DNA of 64,000 nt from Mauremys mutica (taxonomy: Eukaryota > Chordata > Testudines > Geoemydidae), in the NCBI RefSeq assembly GCF_020497125.1, contig NC_059079.1:13163553-13227552 (forward strand). The letters are read 5' to 3'. Below the pieces are notes generated by a model. That model was not told where the DNA came from. It did not search any database and saw nothing but the letters and a program-made list of their open reading frames with translations. Positions 32,305-44,864 of the stretch are shown here, piece by piece (within the stretch, counting starts at the first letter, position 1; each line of letters opens with the position of its first letter). A program made the position numbers and the translations under genes.

Positions 32305-35100
32305 TTTTTCAGTATTGTGTCAGAGAAGCTTATTCTGGGGATAAACAGTGGACTTCAGTCTTCAGAACCATCTATATTCACTATGTCAGAGAAAATATTC
32401 TCCTTTGTATTGTATATGTCTGGTGATCGCAAAGATCAAAGTCTGTAGTGCAAACAGTAAGTGTAGATTGTGAATGGAAGGAAGAAAAGCTTGAAAGAAA
32501 TTAAGAGCATGATCATATCCGATATTTCTTGGTTTAAGTATCATATGCATTAAAATTCTTCTTGTTATTATCATTTATTTTGACAATAGCCTTAATGGCA
32601 ATTGCTTCCTTTAAGATTTCCCTTTCTCTATGAAATTACTCTCCTCTTAATTAAATTATATTAATCTGTTATAAATTGTTATTAAGTTATATCAGCACAA
32701 ATTTTCTTTTCTCAACATAATTTTTGTTAAGTTCAGAGACACGGTTGTTTAATGCACTGACTTACAGTTTTACAGAATGAGTTAAAATCCTACCATAGAA
32801 TACAAGTTCAAAGAAGTTGTCTGGTCATGCCCTAAATCCCAATTCTTCAAACATACATGTGCTTTGCTTTCAGCACACCAGTTGCCCTACTGAAGTTCAT
32901 GGAATTACTCTGTGTAAAAAACTAAGTGCATATTTAGGTGCTTGCATGGCCCAGACCTCTCTCTTTACCTGGGTGCATCACCAGACTGCCAAACAATTAG
33001 GCATGATCAGCTGATCCCTTCCAAATGGCGAACAGGGAATGTAATAGCCAGGGAGTTAAAGGGAAAAACTAAAGTATATTGGAAAGGCAATGTGGGAAAA
33101 TTTCACTCTAAGTGCATTTTCAAAGCAGTAAATTCACATAGAAATGAAAAAATTAACACAGCGGCGGGGGGGTGGGGGTGGGCTGAATTTTGGAGCTGCT
33201 GTGTGTCGCATGGGGAAGAGTGTGTCAAAAATTAAGACAATGGGAAATCAGTCAGAGGCAATGGAGAGCCGACCCTGCCTACTGCCTCCTTGGGATCTGC
33301 TATGTGAGACTTGATGTCCTGCCTGCTGTCTGAATGACAGACGTGATGCTCGCAAGAAACGCTGGGTAATGTCAGGCAGCTGCAACGGCACTTGTGTATG
33401 CTTGTTAGGAGCATAACAATAAAGCTTCTTCCAGGCTTCATAGACTTCCAATAGCAGCAGCAACAGTGGGAGGCACGTTCCGGGCAGCTGATTGCATTTG
33501 TCAAATTCATATTTCTCATTTTGTAAAAAAAATCAAGGCCTGGGAGCCATACGATGGATGTGTTCCAGCTCAGGCCCCTTTGAGCATAGAGAAATGTGTG
33601 CTGTGAGCTGCAGCAGGGACACGCTTTCTCTATGTGAGCCAGCAGAACAAACAGCAGAGCCCTCCGCTGGGGCTGATTGTTGACATGTTTATGATGATGA
33701 AGTGGGGGCAGAGCTCTCAAAGGGGATGCTAGACATGAAGAAGGAAAGTGTGGCACTACTGGCGGGCCTATATAATGCTAAATATTATAGGAAATGGCAG
33801 TTTCTTCCTATGTGTGACCTTTTCACTGAGGAGTTAAGAGGGTCCCTACCCTACCATACATCACACATTCCCCAGTTAGAGAGGCAGGTTTAACAACAAC
33901 AACAACCCAGCAGGCGCCAGTAGTATGGAGTCACTGGGCTGAAGTTACAGGGACTCCGGCCATAATTTATAGCCTGGCTTGGTAAGTGTGAAAGACATGG
34001 TACTGTGTGCCTGAAAGTCCTGCCCAGTTAATAAAAGCCAAGTGGGTATTGAAATACCCATCCAATCTGGGATTGCCAAACTGCCTGGGGTCATGGTCTA
34101 AAGTACTTCTTGACCAAGTGTGTACGTGTGCTGTTTGGTTGGGTACCGGAGTCTAATGCCCTCAGTAAAAGCTCCCGTTTAGAACTTGAAGGAGAAAAAA
34201 GGATGAATGAGGTTTGATGATCCCCTAACAAGGACACCTCCCACTCTTGGAAAGACTCATCCTTCTTCCGTGTGAAACAGCCTGCCTGCACCTCTCCATC
34301 TTGCTAACTCTCTAGACCAAATTTATCCCTGGAATAAGCAAACACAGTTCCCATTGACTTCAGTAGGAGCCTGTCTAGGTGACATGCACCACATGAACCC
34401 TGCGCTGGAAGCCCTAGGTACAGGCCTATCGTCCCCGGTGGTTTATCTGGCTCTGAACATGGATTTCCATCTCTGCTAACTGCCTCCATGGTCTCCTAGC
34501 TGCATAGCTGATAGTCTCCTGCTGAAATATCCCTAAAGCATACTGTCTATTGTGGATTTCCAAGTGCACTTTGGGGGCCATCATTGCACCCTGATGAAGG
34601 GAGGCGAGCAGAACAAAATAACAAAACCTCTAGAGCTAAAAGACCAATGTCCCATTCAGTCATTACCAGAAACTAACTGGCAGATTTTTAGGAAAATGAA
34701 ACAAACCTCAATAACCTAAAAATCCTTTTGTGAATTTCCCAATAGAGTCCTCATCTAAGGGTTTAACTAGCCTTTACATTCAGTTCTTCAGTTTGCCCAG
34801 CTTCATGCCAGCTGATTTAGAATTAAATAGACACACATGATAAACTTTCTGCTGACTCCCCATTGTCTTTTGTCAATTCCTGCTGATGGGTACAGGAGTC
34901 ACACTTTCTTTAAGGCAGTAGGGCTTTGATCCTGGAAGAAAAGGACCCATTTTTCCTTAGAAAGTATTCCAGTATCTTAACCTGGAGCAAGATTCCCTCT
35001 TGGCCTTTTAGATCTATTAGGTGGAGGATGATGGCTCTGCCTTGGTCTGGATTCTGTCACTGCTTCCTTGGGATTAGCATGTAAAGTCTCTCCAGGATTA
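32305..35100. other. Non-coding stretch, nothing firmly recognised
   Basis: About 2.8 kb without a supported gene. The longest frame (33756-33232, minus, 174 codons) has no domain, is cysteine- and serine-rich and overlaps other frames. A (aac)n run lies near 33893-33906. A foldback piece 'cccattgacttcagtaggag' is near 34351. Confidence 0.5.
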
Positions 35101-35104
35101 GAAG

Positions 35105-35665
35105 GGTAAAGACTAGAGGTTGGATGACCTTTTTGTGTCTGAAACTTTTTTTGGTGAAAAATGCAAATTTGTCAGCACCGAAACTTTTAGTGAATTGGGG
35201 AGGATATTGATGAATTGTGCATTTTAGAAAATTAAAATGAATAAAAAATAAATATATAATCAATTTTTCATTTTGATATTTTCAAAACAAAATGTCTTCG
35301 TTTTTTGGTTTGAAATGACTTTTTTGTTTCAAAATCCCCTTTAATTTCATTTAAAAACAACCAAAAATGTTTAAAATGGTCAAAATTGAAGTGAAACATT
35401 TCAGTTTTGCCAAAACAAAACATTTTTGTCTGACCCACAACAATATTTTTGGACTCTTCAAAATTGCTAGCAAATGGAAAACACCATTACTCACCTGGCT
35501 CTAGTAATAACAGATATTTTTCCTAAAGAGATGTTAGAGCTGGTTGAAATTTTTATGTAGATATGTGTTTTCAATAGAAAATTTTGTTTTTCAATAACAA
35601 AATGGACATTTGTCTGTCATTGAAATTCTTCAGGTTTTTGTCAAACACTGAATTCCAGCTCCCCT
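35105..35665. repeat. Two adjacent AT-rich 'ctggttgaaa' repeats
   Basis: 35105-35510 ('ggttggatgacctttttgtg' to 'actcacctggctctag') is full of 'ttttcattttgatattttca' and 'tgaaacatttcagttttgcc' blocks. A second begins at about 35530, 'agagctggttgaaattttta', with 'gaaaattttgtttttcaata'. The end of the first (acctggctcta) is an approximate inverse of the start of the second (agagctggtt), suggesting termini of this family. Confidence 0.5.
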
Positions 35666-35867
35666 CCCCAATTACAGATTTTGGGTTTTTGATGACAACA
35701 CAAAAAAGTTAAAGAAAAATTACTATTACTATTATAAATTATTCTATTAAAGGCCTCTAATGATCCATGTGAACTTGGCTGGCACTTCAACCTACTCTGC
35801 CATGTTACTTTTCTCCTTTCAGTAAGGGAGTATTAGCCTGAGTTTCTTGGCAAAATTACTGTGTAAG

Positions 35868-36278
35868 TAAGGCAACGTTTTGGTCACAGATATTTTTAGT
35901 AAAAGTCATGGACAGATCACAGGCAGTAAACAAAAATTCACGGCCCGTGACTTGTCCATGACTTCTTCTATATACCCCAGACTAAATCTTGGCTGCCCTA
36001 GAGTAGGGGGTTCCGTGGGTAGGGCAGGGTAGGGGGTGCCGTGGGTGCTTTTGGGAGGACAGTGGCGCGCAGCCCGGGGCCGCTGCTGCTGCTGCTGGGG
36101 GGACGATGCGGTGGCTTGAGACTGCTCCAGCAGTGGCTGGTGCGGCTGGCCCAGGGGCTGCCCGAGCTGCTAAAGCGACCCCAGGCCAGACACACTGGCC
36201 GCTGCAGAAGTCATGGAGGTCCCGGAAAGTCAGGGAATCCGTGACTTTCGTGACCTCTGTGAAAGACTCGGAGCCTTA
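35868..36278. mobile_element. TA-flanked TIR element with GC-rich core, 407 bp
   Basis: The element 35870-36276 starts aggcaacgttttggtcac and its other end reads, in reverse, aggctccgagtctttcac; the termini match at about two thirds of positions. TA dinucleotides flank both sides. Near the ends it has 'gtcatggacagatcac' and 'ccgtgacttgtccatgac' repeats, and the core holds a (gct)n run at about 36080-36095. TA duplication suggests Tc1/mariner-like mobility but other TA-targeting groups are possible. Frames inside (35998-36244) are incidental. Confidence 0.55.
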
Positions 36279-36575
36279 TATATAGGTAATCAAATTAGAC
36301 TCATCTAAACTTGCCCTGTTGTTTCAACTGGATACACTAGTCTTCATTTCCTGTCTCAAGTTGGTATTTACTCTTGCTGCATGCTGTCAAACAGGTCCCA
36401 CCTTCAGGTGGCTGAATGTTAGTGGTGAGTGAAGAGATTGCAGTGTGTCAATTTCCCCCACGGCAATGTATTCAGGACCACACCCTTGTGTATATTTAGT
36501 GCTAAATTCTACTCTTGGATGTGCAGGTGTCAGTTACGGGGGAGAATTCAATCCAAAGGTTTTTTAAGGGCTTTG

Positions 36576-37276
36576 GTGTCTGTAGCAGGGTGGTTACCCG
36601 CTCCAGCCCTGACAGGGTTGGAATCAGCCCTGGGAGAGGGCTGGAGGGCTGGGAGAACAGCCCAGGCTGAGTGGGAAGCAGGCTCAGCTGAGGCCACACT
36701 CCAGTTAGGGCCCAGCTGGCCCTATAAAGGCTTGAGCCAGGAGCTCAAGCAAACAGTCTCTCTCTGGCTCTAGAGGGAGAAGGGCCTGGCTGCAGGGAGC
36801 TAGAGACTGGGTACCTGAGTGGAGCAGGGCTGGGGAAAGGCAGAGGAGCTGGGGAGCTCCAGCCTGGAAAGCCCCAGGCTGTGGCCTAGCATTGGGCTAA
36901 TAGGTACTGGGGGTTGCAGAGGGCAGCCCAGGGGTAGGCCAAGGCAGCAGGTCCAAACACTCCTTGCCAGTGATGAGTGGCTGATACTGCAGTCTGCCCC
37001 AGGGCATGGAGGCTAGACAATGACTGGCAGTAGCCGTATACTGAGGTGAGGTGGGGATAGTGGGTGGGGGTTCCCCGGGGAAGGGAGACCCTAAGACCGA
37101 GGGGTTACTGCCAGGGGGCAGCACCCCAGATAACAGGACACTGGGTCCGGGAGGGACACAGGGACCAAGTGGTAGTGGGACACCAGCCTGCAGAGGACGC
37201 TCCAACGGCTGGAGAGCTAATTCCCTGAGACCACCAGCAGGAGGCACTGCAGGGGTGAGTCCTCATGCTTAGTGTC
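36576..37276 (+). mobile_element. Solo LTR, 691 bp, with GTGTC target duplication
   Basis: The LTR 36581-37271 starts TGTAGCAGGG and ends ATGCTTA, imperfect inverted ends. Identical gtgtc 5-mers flank it (36576-36580 and 37272-37276). A TATA box, ctataaagg, with TATAAA at 36723-36728, is placed as in an LTR promoter, and 'ggagctcaagcaaacagtct' follows it. No internal retroviral genes are adjacent. Frames at 36819-37299 on both strands are GC-rich incidental frames. Class not determined. Confidence 0.75.
36723..36728 (+). promoter_or_regulatory. TATA box of the solo LTR
   Basis: TATAAA in a GC-rich context inside the LTR, oriented with the LTR's plus orientation. Activity is unknown. Confidence 0.5.
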
Positions 37277-37279
37277 CCT

Positions 37280-39385
37280 TGGGAAGAACAGCACTGCATA
37301 CATGCAAGACACTATTTCAGCTACTGCTATATTATATTGTGTATGAGGTGATTTGTAAAAAGAGGGTGGATGGTTTCCAGCTGGAAAATCCACTCCATTT
37401 ACAGCCTTGTTGTCCTCATCTCCATTTTAAGATGCTTTGTATTCTGTCCTTCCCATAGCTCTTTAACAAGAATCTTCATGCTGGAGACATTTTCTTTGTC
37501 CTCCTCCAGGGCACGTACCAAAAGGGTCTCGTGGCTGCCTCGTCTTCGAATCTGCAGCATAAGCATCTTTGCTCAAGTTTTAAAATTCAGGGAAGGTCCT
37601 TGGAGGAGGATGGTGATTTCTTTTTCATTTGTAGCCTGAAGCAAATGTCTTTGATTATTTTAAAGTGTGGAGATGAGCTGCAACAGATTTTCCATGCAGA
37701 AGCATTGCACCGAAACACAACAGGATGATAGGTTAGCCTCAGCTTTCCTCAGCATGCAGGAAAAATCTTCAACACTTGTATTCCTCACAGGAACTCGGGA
37801 GTTACCAGAGTGGATTTGACACTTGGTCCGTTTGGCGCCTTATCTTTCCTCCGTCAATGTATTCAGGACCACACTCTTGAGGTGCTGAATCCCGAGGGCA
37901 CCCAATTTCCACTATCTGTCTGCCTCTTGGTATTACTGGCCTGATCCAAACCCATTGATGTTGATGAAAAGATTCCCATTGGCTTTGGATCAGGTCCTCA
38001 GAGTATGCTTATCACAGTGGTATCTGAGAGTCTAGTTAGGCCTTAGGCCAAGATTTTCACATTTATGTGGCCAAAGCTAGGCACCAAATTCCATATTTAA
38101 GCACCTAAATAAGTGGCTTGATTTCAAGAAGCACTGAGTACCAGCAGCTGTCATTGAAATGAATGGTAACAGTTCCGCTGATCTCAATGGAAACCAGATT
38201 GTATTTGTACAACCATATAGCTACTTGGCTGCTTGTTCTCAGTGCTTGGTCTCTGCTTTCTCTGTTTCTCCCTCCTATTGAATATTTGTTGTTAGTTTTA
38301 TTTTTCTCCTAGTTCTATTCATCGAAGGTTAAATCTCAGTTCCTTATTCCCAGCCCCACTAGCCATCCCTTTGTTTTATTTCAGTCCATCCAGTGTGCAG
38401 CATGTGTAGAGGAAGCATATAAATAATAAAGAAACATACTATTTCCCTGTCCTCCCTGGAGACTGTAACTCCTCCCAGTTTAGTATCATCTAGGAATTTA
38501 AGTAGCCTGCTCTGCATCACCTCTTCCACACTGTTAATGGAGAAGCTGAATATGAGAAGATGTAGCAGAGATTGCTGGGGGACCCTAGTAATACCCTGTC
38601 CATTTTGGAAGCTGCTAAGTACTTACTATCCTTTGTTTGTAGTCCATCAACTAGTTTTAAATCCTTGTACTAATGCTCATCATATGCAAGTCAGTCTGAA
38701 TTAATTTTTCAAGTAAGTGTTCACAAGTCATTGTATAAAATGCACAGACACACTATTGTAATTTTCTTCATCTCCACTAAGAACATGATTCTACGGGTAC
38801 TGAATGCCTCCAGGGAGGTGGTGAGGGGTGCACAACATATTTTAGTATCAGGCTGCAAATTTGTAAATCAATCAAAAATTGTGTTCCAGTGTCTCTGCCA
38901 TGATCTGTTCTTCCTGTGCCCCCAATGCTGCTCCTGGGTCTATTACTCTGATGTTTCAAGTTTCATACCTGACCCGCTATAAAAAATCACCAAAACATTC
39001 TTAGCAGGAAAACTGACAAACAAAAGCCAGCAAGTATCTGATCAGATTAGAAAATACGTAAGTCTGTGAGTAACTGTCGGCAATGGTAGGGCAACATTTA
39101 ATGGAGAACATATTTATTATCAAATCCGATCCACATAAACCAATTTGAAACAGATGTGACTATTACTGGTATTAATAAAATGGGCAAACGCCAAGGTTCC
39201 TGAAGGTACAGCTTCCAGGGGGGAGAGGGCACATCTTTGCTATGGCCCTATCACATGGATTTAATGTTCAGAGATCATGTTTTTACATTGTTCCTGGCTT
39301 TACATTCCTTGTTGGTGTTGAAGAGTGCAGCATGCAGATATAGAATTAGCAGTGGCAAATTGGAAGGGGACAGATCTGACTTTGG
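37280..39385. other. Non-coding stretch with two old foldback repeats
   Basis: No gene recognised. 37939-37997 is a palindrome ('ggcctgatccaaacccattg' against 'cccattggctttggatcagg'). 38060-38175 has 'aagcacctaaataagtggct' and 'tcaagaagcactgagtacca', an old amniote repeat vocabulary. Confidence 0.5.
37939..37997. repeat. Short foldback 'ctgatccaaacccattg'
   Basis: Inverted arms 'cctgatccaaacccattg' and 'cccattggctttggatcagg' with 'atgttgatgaaaagatt' between. One of many diverged copies of the same short foldback in the window. Confidence 0.75.
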
Positions 39386-39389
39386 AAGT

Positions 39390-40500
39390 AGAGCTGGTTG
39401 GAAAATGAGATTCCATCCCAGGGGAAACTCTGAGATTTCACAATGTTGTTTTGGCCCAGCTTACGCTGAACAATAAAAATATGGGATGTTTTCACAAAAT
39501 GAAATATACCAACATAACGTTTGGTTTAGTACGACATTGTGGGGGGTGTATGGTGTGCATTACATTAAAAAAAAGTCTCCTCTTCCCTGCATCCCAATCT
39601 GTTTGTCCAAGTCCCAGGCTCCATCCCAACTCCCCATCACAGTTTCTTTCTCTTTCTCCTCCTCTCCTTCTCTCCTCCCAATCTATGCCTTTCACTCCCC
39701 CCTGCTTTGACTCTTGTCCTCTTTGAAATGCAGAGTTACGTTTGCCCACCCAGCCCCGCTAACACGCAGATCTTCCCTCTGTCTACCTCACAGTTGTTGA
39801 AATGTACAAGCTCTGCGCCACCTTTTACAACCCATTCACTCTCACCCACAGGATTCCGGCTAAAGGACCAAAAGGAAACAAAAAGTTGCCCACACCACCG
39901 TTTTTTCCTGTATTGGCAGATGCACCATATAAGAAATGTACATTTTCTTAAATATTGTGCTCAGTTTGTGTCCCCCAAAGATTTAGTGCTACCTGGGTGA
40001 AACTCAACAGCAGTTCATCAATAGTTTGACCTCTACCCCGGGGATAAAAAACCCACCTAGCCATTTAAAAAAAAAAGTTTCTATTTTTTTCAGGGTTTAC
40101 ATCTCTGGAAGCCCATGCTCAAGTAACTCCAAATTTAGGTCACTAACCCGACACCGAATTCTCTGAGGCAAAACCAAATGGCAAAGAAATCCAATGAAGC
40201 ATGTTGATTTTAGAAGACTTAGGCCCACCTTTAAAAAGATATCATGATAAAACCTTAATTATAGTGGTGCTCCCATGCCACTATCGTACTTTGGAATGGG
40301 AAAGCACAAGCGCTCAGCGGTCTGTGCCTCCCATCCAGGAGTGTGCGAGCTGCTTACACACACTAGCACAACCAGGGACAGCTGCGGGCGAGCCTTGTGC
40401 CTGCCGGAGGCAGTACAGCCACGCTGGAGGAGCTGCCGGTGCCGAGCACTGGCTCCCGGGAGTGGCAGCCTGTCAGGCTGCTGCTTTTGCCATTGCGGTT
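39390..40500. other. Non-coding stretch, nothing recognised
   Basis: It opens with 'agagctggttggaaaatgag', possibly another AT-rich family end. A polypyrimidine-rich tract runs 39570-39720. No gene supported. Confidence 0.45.
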
Positions 40501-40504
40501 CCTG

Positions 40505-40870
40505 GTAGAGCCCTGCAGCTCTGCGGATACTGATTTATATCCACTCAGGGCTCTACTCTTCGCCCCCCCTTCCCCAAGGCCCCCTCACCCACCCACTGCT
40601 CATCCTCTTCGCCTCTCCCCCAAGACTCCCCACCCACCAGGGACGGAAAGGCCTGAGCGGTGGGTGTGGGGGCCTTGAGAGAAGGGGAGGAGCAGGGATG
40701 GTAACAGGGGGGAGCAAGAGGTGGAGCAGGGGCGCGAAGAGGAGCAGCGCGAGTGGGACCCCGGGGCTGGAGCGCAGGTAAGGCCACGGCCCAAGCACCC
40801 TTCTGGCGGCGGCACTCTAAAGACGGTGGGCCGGCAGGCCTCCAAAGGGAGGTGCACCACATCCTGTTTG
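40505..40870. repeat. GC-rich repeat-like block
   Basis: An 11-bp perfect inverted pair, gtagagccctg (40505-40515) and cagggctctac (40546-40556), encloses 'cggatactgatttatatcca'. The following 300 bp is strongly C-rich then G-rich ('ccccaaggccccctcaccca', later 'ggggaggagcagggatggta'). Composition and the cagggctc end resemble hAT-type repeats of this genome, but I cannot fix the boundaries. The 81-120-codon frames across it are compositional. Confidence 0.4.
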
Positions 40871-40874
40871 GGGA

Positions 40875-42960
40875 GTCTTGGCCTCCCCTGGCCTATTATA
40901 CCCACTGCCCATGCACCTATGTGTGTATTTATATGGCCCTCAGCACCATTGCATCTGAGCACCCATACGGATGCATTGGTGGCATAGCAGGCAGCTTCTC
41001 ACTTGGTGGCATGCTCAGCCAGGTTGGGCTACCCCGCCACCCACACGTGGGCATGGAACATATTAGCCCTGGCTGGTGCTCAGCCTGCCAATCTCATCCA
41101 TTTCCTTGCAGGGCCGGTGGCCTTTCTTAGGGCTCCTACATAGTCCTGTGCTGCTGCTTCGTCAAGAGTCTCAATAAAGTTTAAACCCTCGATTACCACA
41201 ACCCCCGCTGTAGCCAGGAAACTACATCAAGTTGAGTCATCATATTGTTTGAATTACACCAATATGAAAATACTTGAAAGCCACAGGGAGCCAGCATTTC
41301 CCCTCATATATAAAACAGGGTTATGGCCATATTAAAAAAAATCTTTAAAAGTATACAGTGGAACTTAGAGCTTAAACATTACGAAAAGAAAAGAGCATGA
41401 AAATAATTACATTTAAAATTAGGTCTCCACTCATTCTGCTCCTCAGTTTTCATTTCCCCATCAGCTGCTATTTGTTGTTATGTTTTGGAACAGGCGGGGA
41501 AGCCGAGAGAAAATCAATTATTGTAGCTGAATTATTTTAAATGAAAATGTAAATGAATTATTTTAATCTTAGAGACAGGCCCAAACTAAAATCCAGATCT
41601 GAAGAGCCCCAGGCTTTAGGGGCGTTTGAATTGGGATTTGGATGCAAAGTTTGCGTGGTCTCGCTTTCTATGGGATCCGACTGTGATCTGCGACTGTGGT
41701 GGGCCTGGACTGCTTGGTTCACAAAGGGCTGGGGAGGTGATAGGGCTATGCAGAAGGGGCATCCCCAGGGTGGGAGTAAGGATGCCTGCTCCCTTGGGAC
41801 AGGGCAGGACAGCCCCACAGAACCCTTCATGCTGGTTTGGTGCAAATCCCACAACTAATGTGCTGCAGTCAACCCCTGACTTGCTGCACTCTGCCAGCTG
41901 TGTCCTCAGTCCAGCCCCGGCTTTGGAGAATTTGGCAACACGGAGGTTTGCTGTGTCTAATTATGGACAGGCCAAAGGGGCTGATCCCCATTCCCATTGA
42001 AGCCAAAGGCAAAACTCCCACTGACTTTGGGAGGGCAGGACTGGGCACATCATTGCCATGTACAAATCACTGAAGGCTGCAATGTCCTTGGCATGACCTT
42101 ACCGCTAAGCAGAACACTGTCTTCATCGAAGGGAAACTAAAGGAGGACTCGCCTTGCAGAAATGTGTCTAGAAAGGGCATTATAAATGATTGGAGATTGC
42201 AAATGTTAATGCGAGCAAAATGTCACTATGCTTCCAAAATCTCCTGCTTGACACAGAGCTATTCCTCTGACAAAACTGCGAGTGTGCTCAGAAAAATCCA
42301 TTCCAGATCCCTGGGACCTTATAAGCTTAGTGGGATGGCAATAACTGGAATACAATGACGTAGATGTGATGTGAGTGAACTTGTAATGAAGCCCAAAGCT
42401 CAGCTGGAGCCAGAGAGACATGTTAAAAAGACCAAATACCAAACCTGGCTTTGATGTCAGTGTAACGCTGCTGAGAGACCGACCAACAGAGCAGAACAAA
42501 GCTGGCATACTCTGAAGTCACGGGAGGCAGCTCCATTCAGCTTACCTTAGCAATCGAATAAGAATGAACTGGAGGAGTCCAGATAAAGCACCAGATAAAG
42601 TGGTTCAGGACCTTATGAGAGTGCTTTATTATGTTTCTGCAAGGTTTACCACACACAATCCATGCAGTATTTATGCCAAACCTGAAACAAAACTTAAACC
42701 TATATTGCTTACCCAGGCAAAACTCCCATTGCCTTCCAGGAATGCAAGATTGGGCCCCACAGGGAAGGAAAGGTGGCATAAGTTTCCTTTTGTTGATGTT
42801 AATAATGTGTGGTCTTGAACAACAAAGCCTGGGAACTATTAAAAGCAATGCCAAGATTGCCCACTGCAATGCCTTGAGGATTGAGAGAGATTAGTGTGTG
42901 ACTACAAAAAACCCAGCAGGGATTAACAGAATTATACAACCTATTACATACTATTAGCAG
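40875..42960. other. Non-coding stretch with foldback motifs
   Basis: No gene recognised. Diverged foldback motifs lie near 41993-42032 ('ccattgaagccaaaggcaaa', 'actcccactgactttggg') and 42714-42745 ('aggcaaaactcccattgcct'). Frames at 41553-42073 are domain-free. Confidence 0.5.
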
Positions 42961-42964
42961 TAGT

Positions 42965-44590
42965 AGAATCATAGAAGACTAGGGTTGGAAGAGACCTCAG
43001 GAGGTCATCTTGTCCAACCCCTTGTTCAAATCAGGACCAACACTAACTAAATCATCTCAGCCAGGGCTTTGTCAAGCTGGGCCTTAAAAACCTCTAAGGA
43101 TGGAGATTCCACCACCTCCCTAGGTAACCCACTCCAGTGCTTCACCACCCTCCTAGTGAAATAGTGTTTCCTAATATCCAAACTAGACCTCCTCCACTGC
43201 AACTTGAGACCATTTCTTCTTGTTCTGTCATCTGCCACCACTGAGAACAGCCGAGCTCCATCCTCTTTGGAACCCTCCTTCAGGTAGTTGAAGGCTTCTA
43301 TCAGATCCCCCTCACTCTTCTCTTCTGCAGACTAAACAAGCCAAATTCCCTCAGCCTCTCCTCATAAGTCATGTGCTCCAGACGTCTAATAATTTTTGTT
43401 GCCCTCTGCTGGACTCTCTCCAATTTGTCCACATCCTTTCTGTAATGGGGGCCCCAAAACTGGACATAATACTCCAGTTGTGGCCTCACCAGTGCTGAAT
43501 AGTCACTTCCCTTGATGTGCTGGGAACACTTCTACTAACGCAGCCCAAGAAGCCGATAGCCTTCTTCGCAACAAGGGCACACTGTTGACTCTCATCCAGC
43601 TTCTCATCCACCGTAATCCCCAGGTCCTTTTCTGCAGAACTCCTGCTTAGCCAGTCGGTCCCCGGCCTATAGCAGTGCATGGGATTCTTTCATCCTAAAT
43701 GCAGGACTCTGCACTTGTCCTTGTTGAACCTCATCAGATTTCTTTTAGCCCAGTCCTCCAATTTGTCTAGGTCACTCTGGACCCTATCCCTACCCTCCAG
43801 CATATCTACCTCTCCCCACATCATCCGTGAACTTGCTGGGGGTGCAATCCATCCCATCATCCAGATCATTAATGAAGATGTTGAACAAAACCGGCCCCAG
43901 GATAGACCCCTGGGGCACTCCACTTGATACTGGCTGCCAGCTAGACATTGAGCTGTTGATCACTACCCATTGAGCCTGACAATCTAGCCAGCTTTCTATC
44001 CACCTTCTAGTCCATTCATCCAATCCATAATTTTTTAACTTGCTGGCAAGAATACTATGGGAGACTGTATCAAAAGCTTTGCTAAAGTCAAGATATATAA
44101 CATCCACCGCTTTCCCCATATCCAATGAGCCAGTTATCTCATCATAGAAGGCAATCAGGTTGGTCAGGCATGACCTGCTCTTGGTGAATCCATGTTGACT
44201 GTTCCTGATCACCTTCCTCTCCTCCAAGTGTTTCAAAATGGATTCCTTGAGGACCTGCTCCATGATTTTTCCGGGGACTGAGGTGAGGCTGACCGGTCTG
44301 TAGTTCCCCAGATTCTCCTCCTTCCCTTTTTTAAAGATGGGCACCATACTTGCCTTTTTCCAATTGTCCAGGACCTCCCTGGATCACCATGAGTTTTCAA
44401 AGATAATGGCCAATGGCTCTGCAATCACATCAGCCAATTCCCTCAGCACCCTCGGACGCATTAGATCTGGTCCCATGGACTTGTGCATGTCCAGCTTTTC
44501 TAAATAGTCCGTAACCTGTTCTTTCACCACTGAGGGCTGCTCACCTCGTCTCCATACTGTGCTTTCCAGTAGAGTTGCCATAGTGCCTAG
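42965..44590 (-). mobile_element. CR1 LINE, 5'-truncated, about 1.6 kb
   Basis: The 3' end is at the left: 'agaatcatagaagactaggg' and 'ttggaagagacctcaggagg'. Reading leftward on the minus strand, the copy carries part of ORF2 from just before the reverse transcriptase to the C-terminus and 3' UTR. It is the best-preserved CR1 in the window and appears younger than the other copies. Immediately right of its 5' break lies an older repeat (44600-44860). Confidence 0.9.
43047..43789 (-). pseudogene. CR1 ORF2 C-terminal remnant
   Basis: Continues the same copy in several frames: [20 protein letters not shown] before 43690, WLSRSSAEKDLGITVDEKLD (43680-43486), [20 protein letters not shown] (43489-43301) and [20 protein letters not shown] with [20 protein letters not shown] (43241-43047). 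At least three frame changes are needed to read through. No known catalytic role for this segment. Confidence 0.85.
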
Positions 44591-44620
44591 AGCCAAACCT
44601 AGCTGAGCCTGGGAGCCCAT
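43790..44620 (-). pseudogene. CR1 reverse transcriptase remnant
   Basis: The frame ending at 44384 has [20 protein letters not shown] and [20 protein letters not shown]. The next (44347-43790, 185 codons) has [40 protein letters not shown], the catalytic motif-A block [40 protein letters not shown] and the YxDD-equivalent FTDD at 43820-43831, where CR1 usually has FADD. The frame then slips. A shift separates the two pieces. The endonuclease region is absent. Confidence 0.9.
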
Positions 44621-44860
44621 TGTTCCAGGCACTGAATGAACATGGTAGGAGACACTCCCTGCTCTAAACAATGTACAGACTAAATAGATAAGACAAGACA
44701 GACAAAGAGAAGGAGAACAAAAGTGCTATTATTATTCACATTTTACAAACAAATGAGGGACCTGAGGCACAGAGAAATTTAGTGATTTAGCCAGGGTCAC
44801 ACAAGAAGTCTGTGGCAGAAGAACCAGGGACTGAGCTCTGATAGTCAGAATCTCATTCCA
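44600..44860. repeat. Old amniote repeat ('aatgtacagactaaatag')
   Basis: 'actccctgctctaaacaatg', 'acagactaaatagataagac', 'attttacaaacaaatgaggg', 'cctgaggcacagagaaattt' and 'cagggtcacacaagaagtct' form the order of an old amniote repeat. Relatives: 13040-13400, 14790-14840 and 46596-46835. Confidence 0.6.
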
Positions 44861-44864
44861 GCCT

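Noticed and set aside
33232..33756. 174-codon minus-strand frame
   Set aside because: No domain, mixed low-order composition, several overlapping frames on both strands, no splice or promoter context.
36041..36244. GC-rich, CG-containing block resembling a CpG-island promoter
   Set aside because: It is the core of a TIR element bounded at 35870 and 36276.
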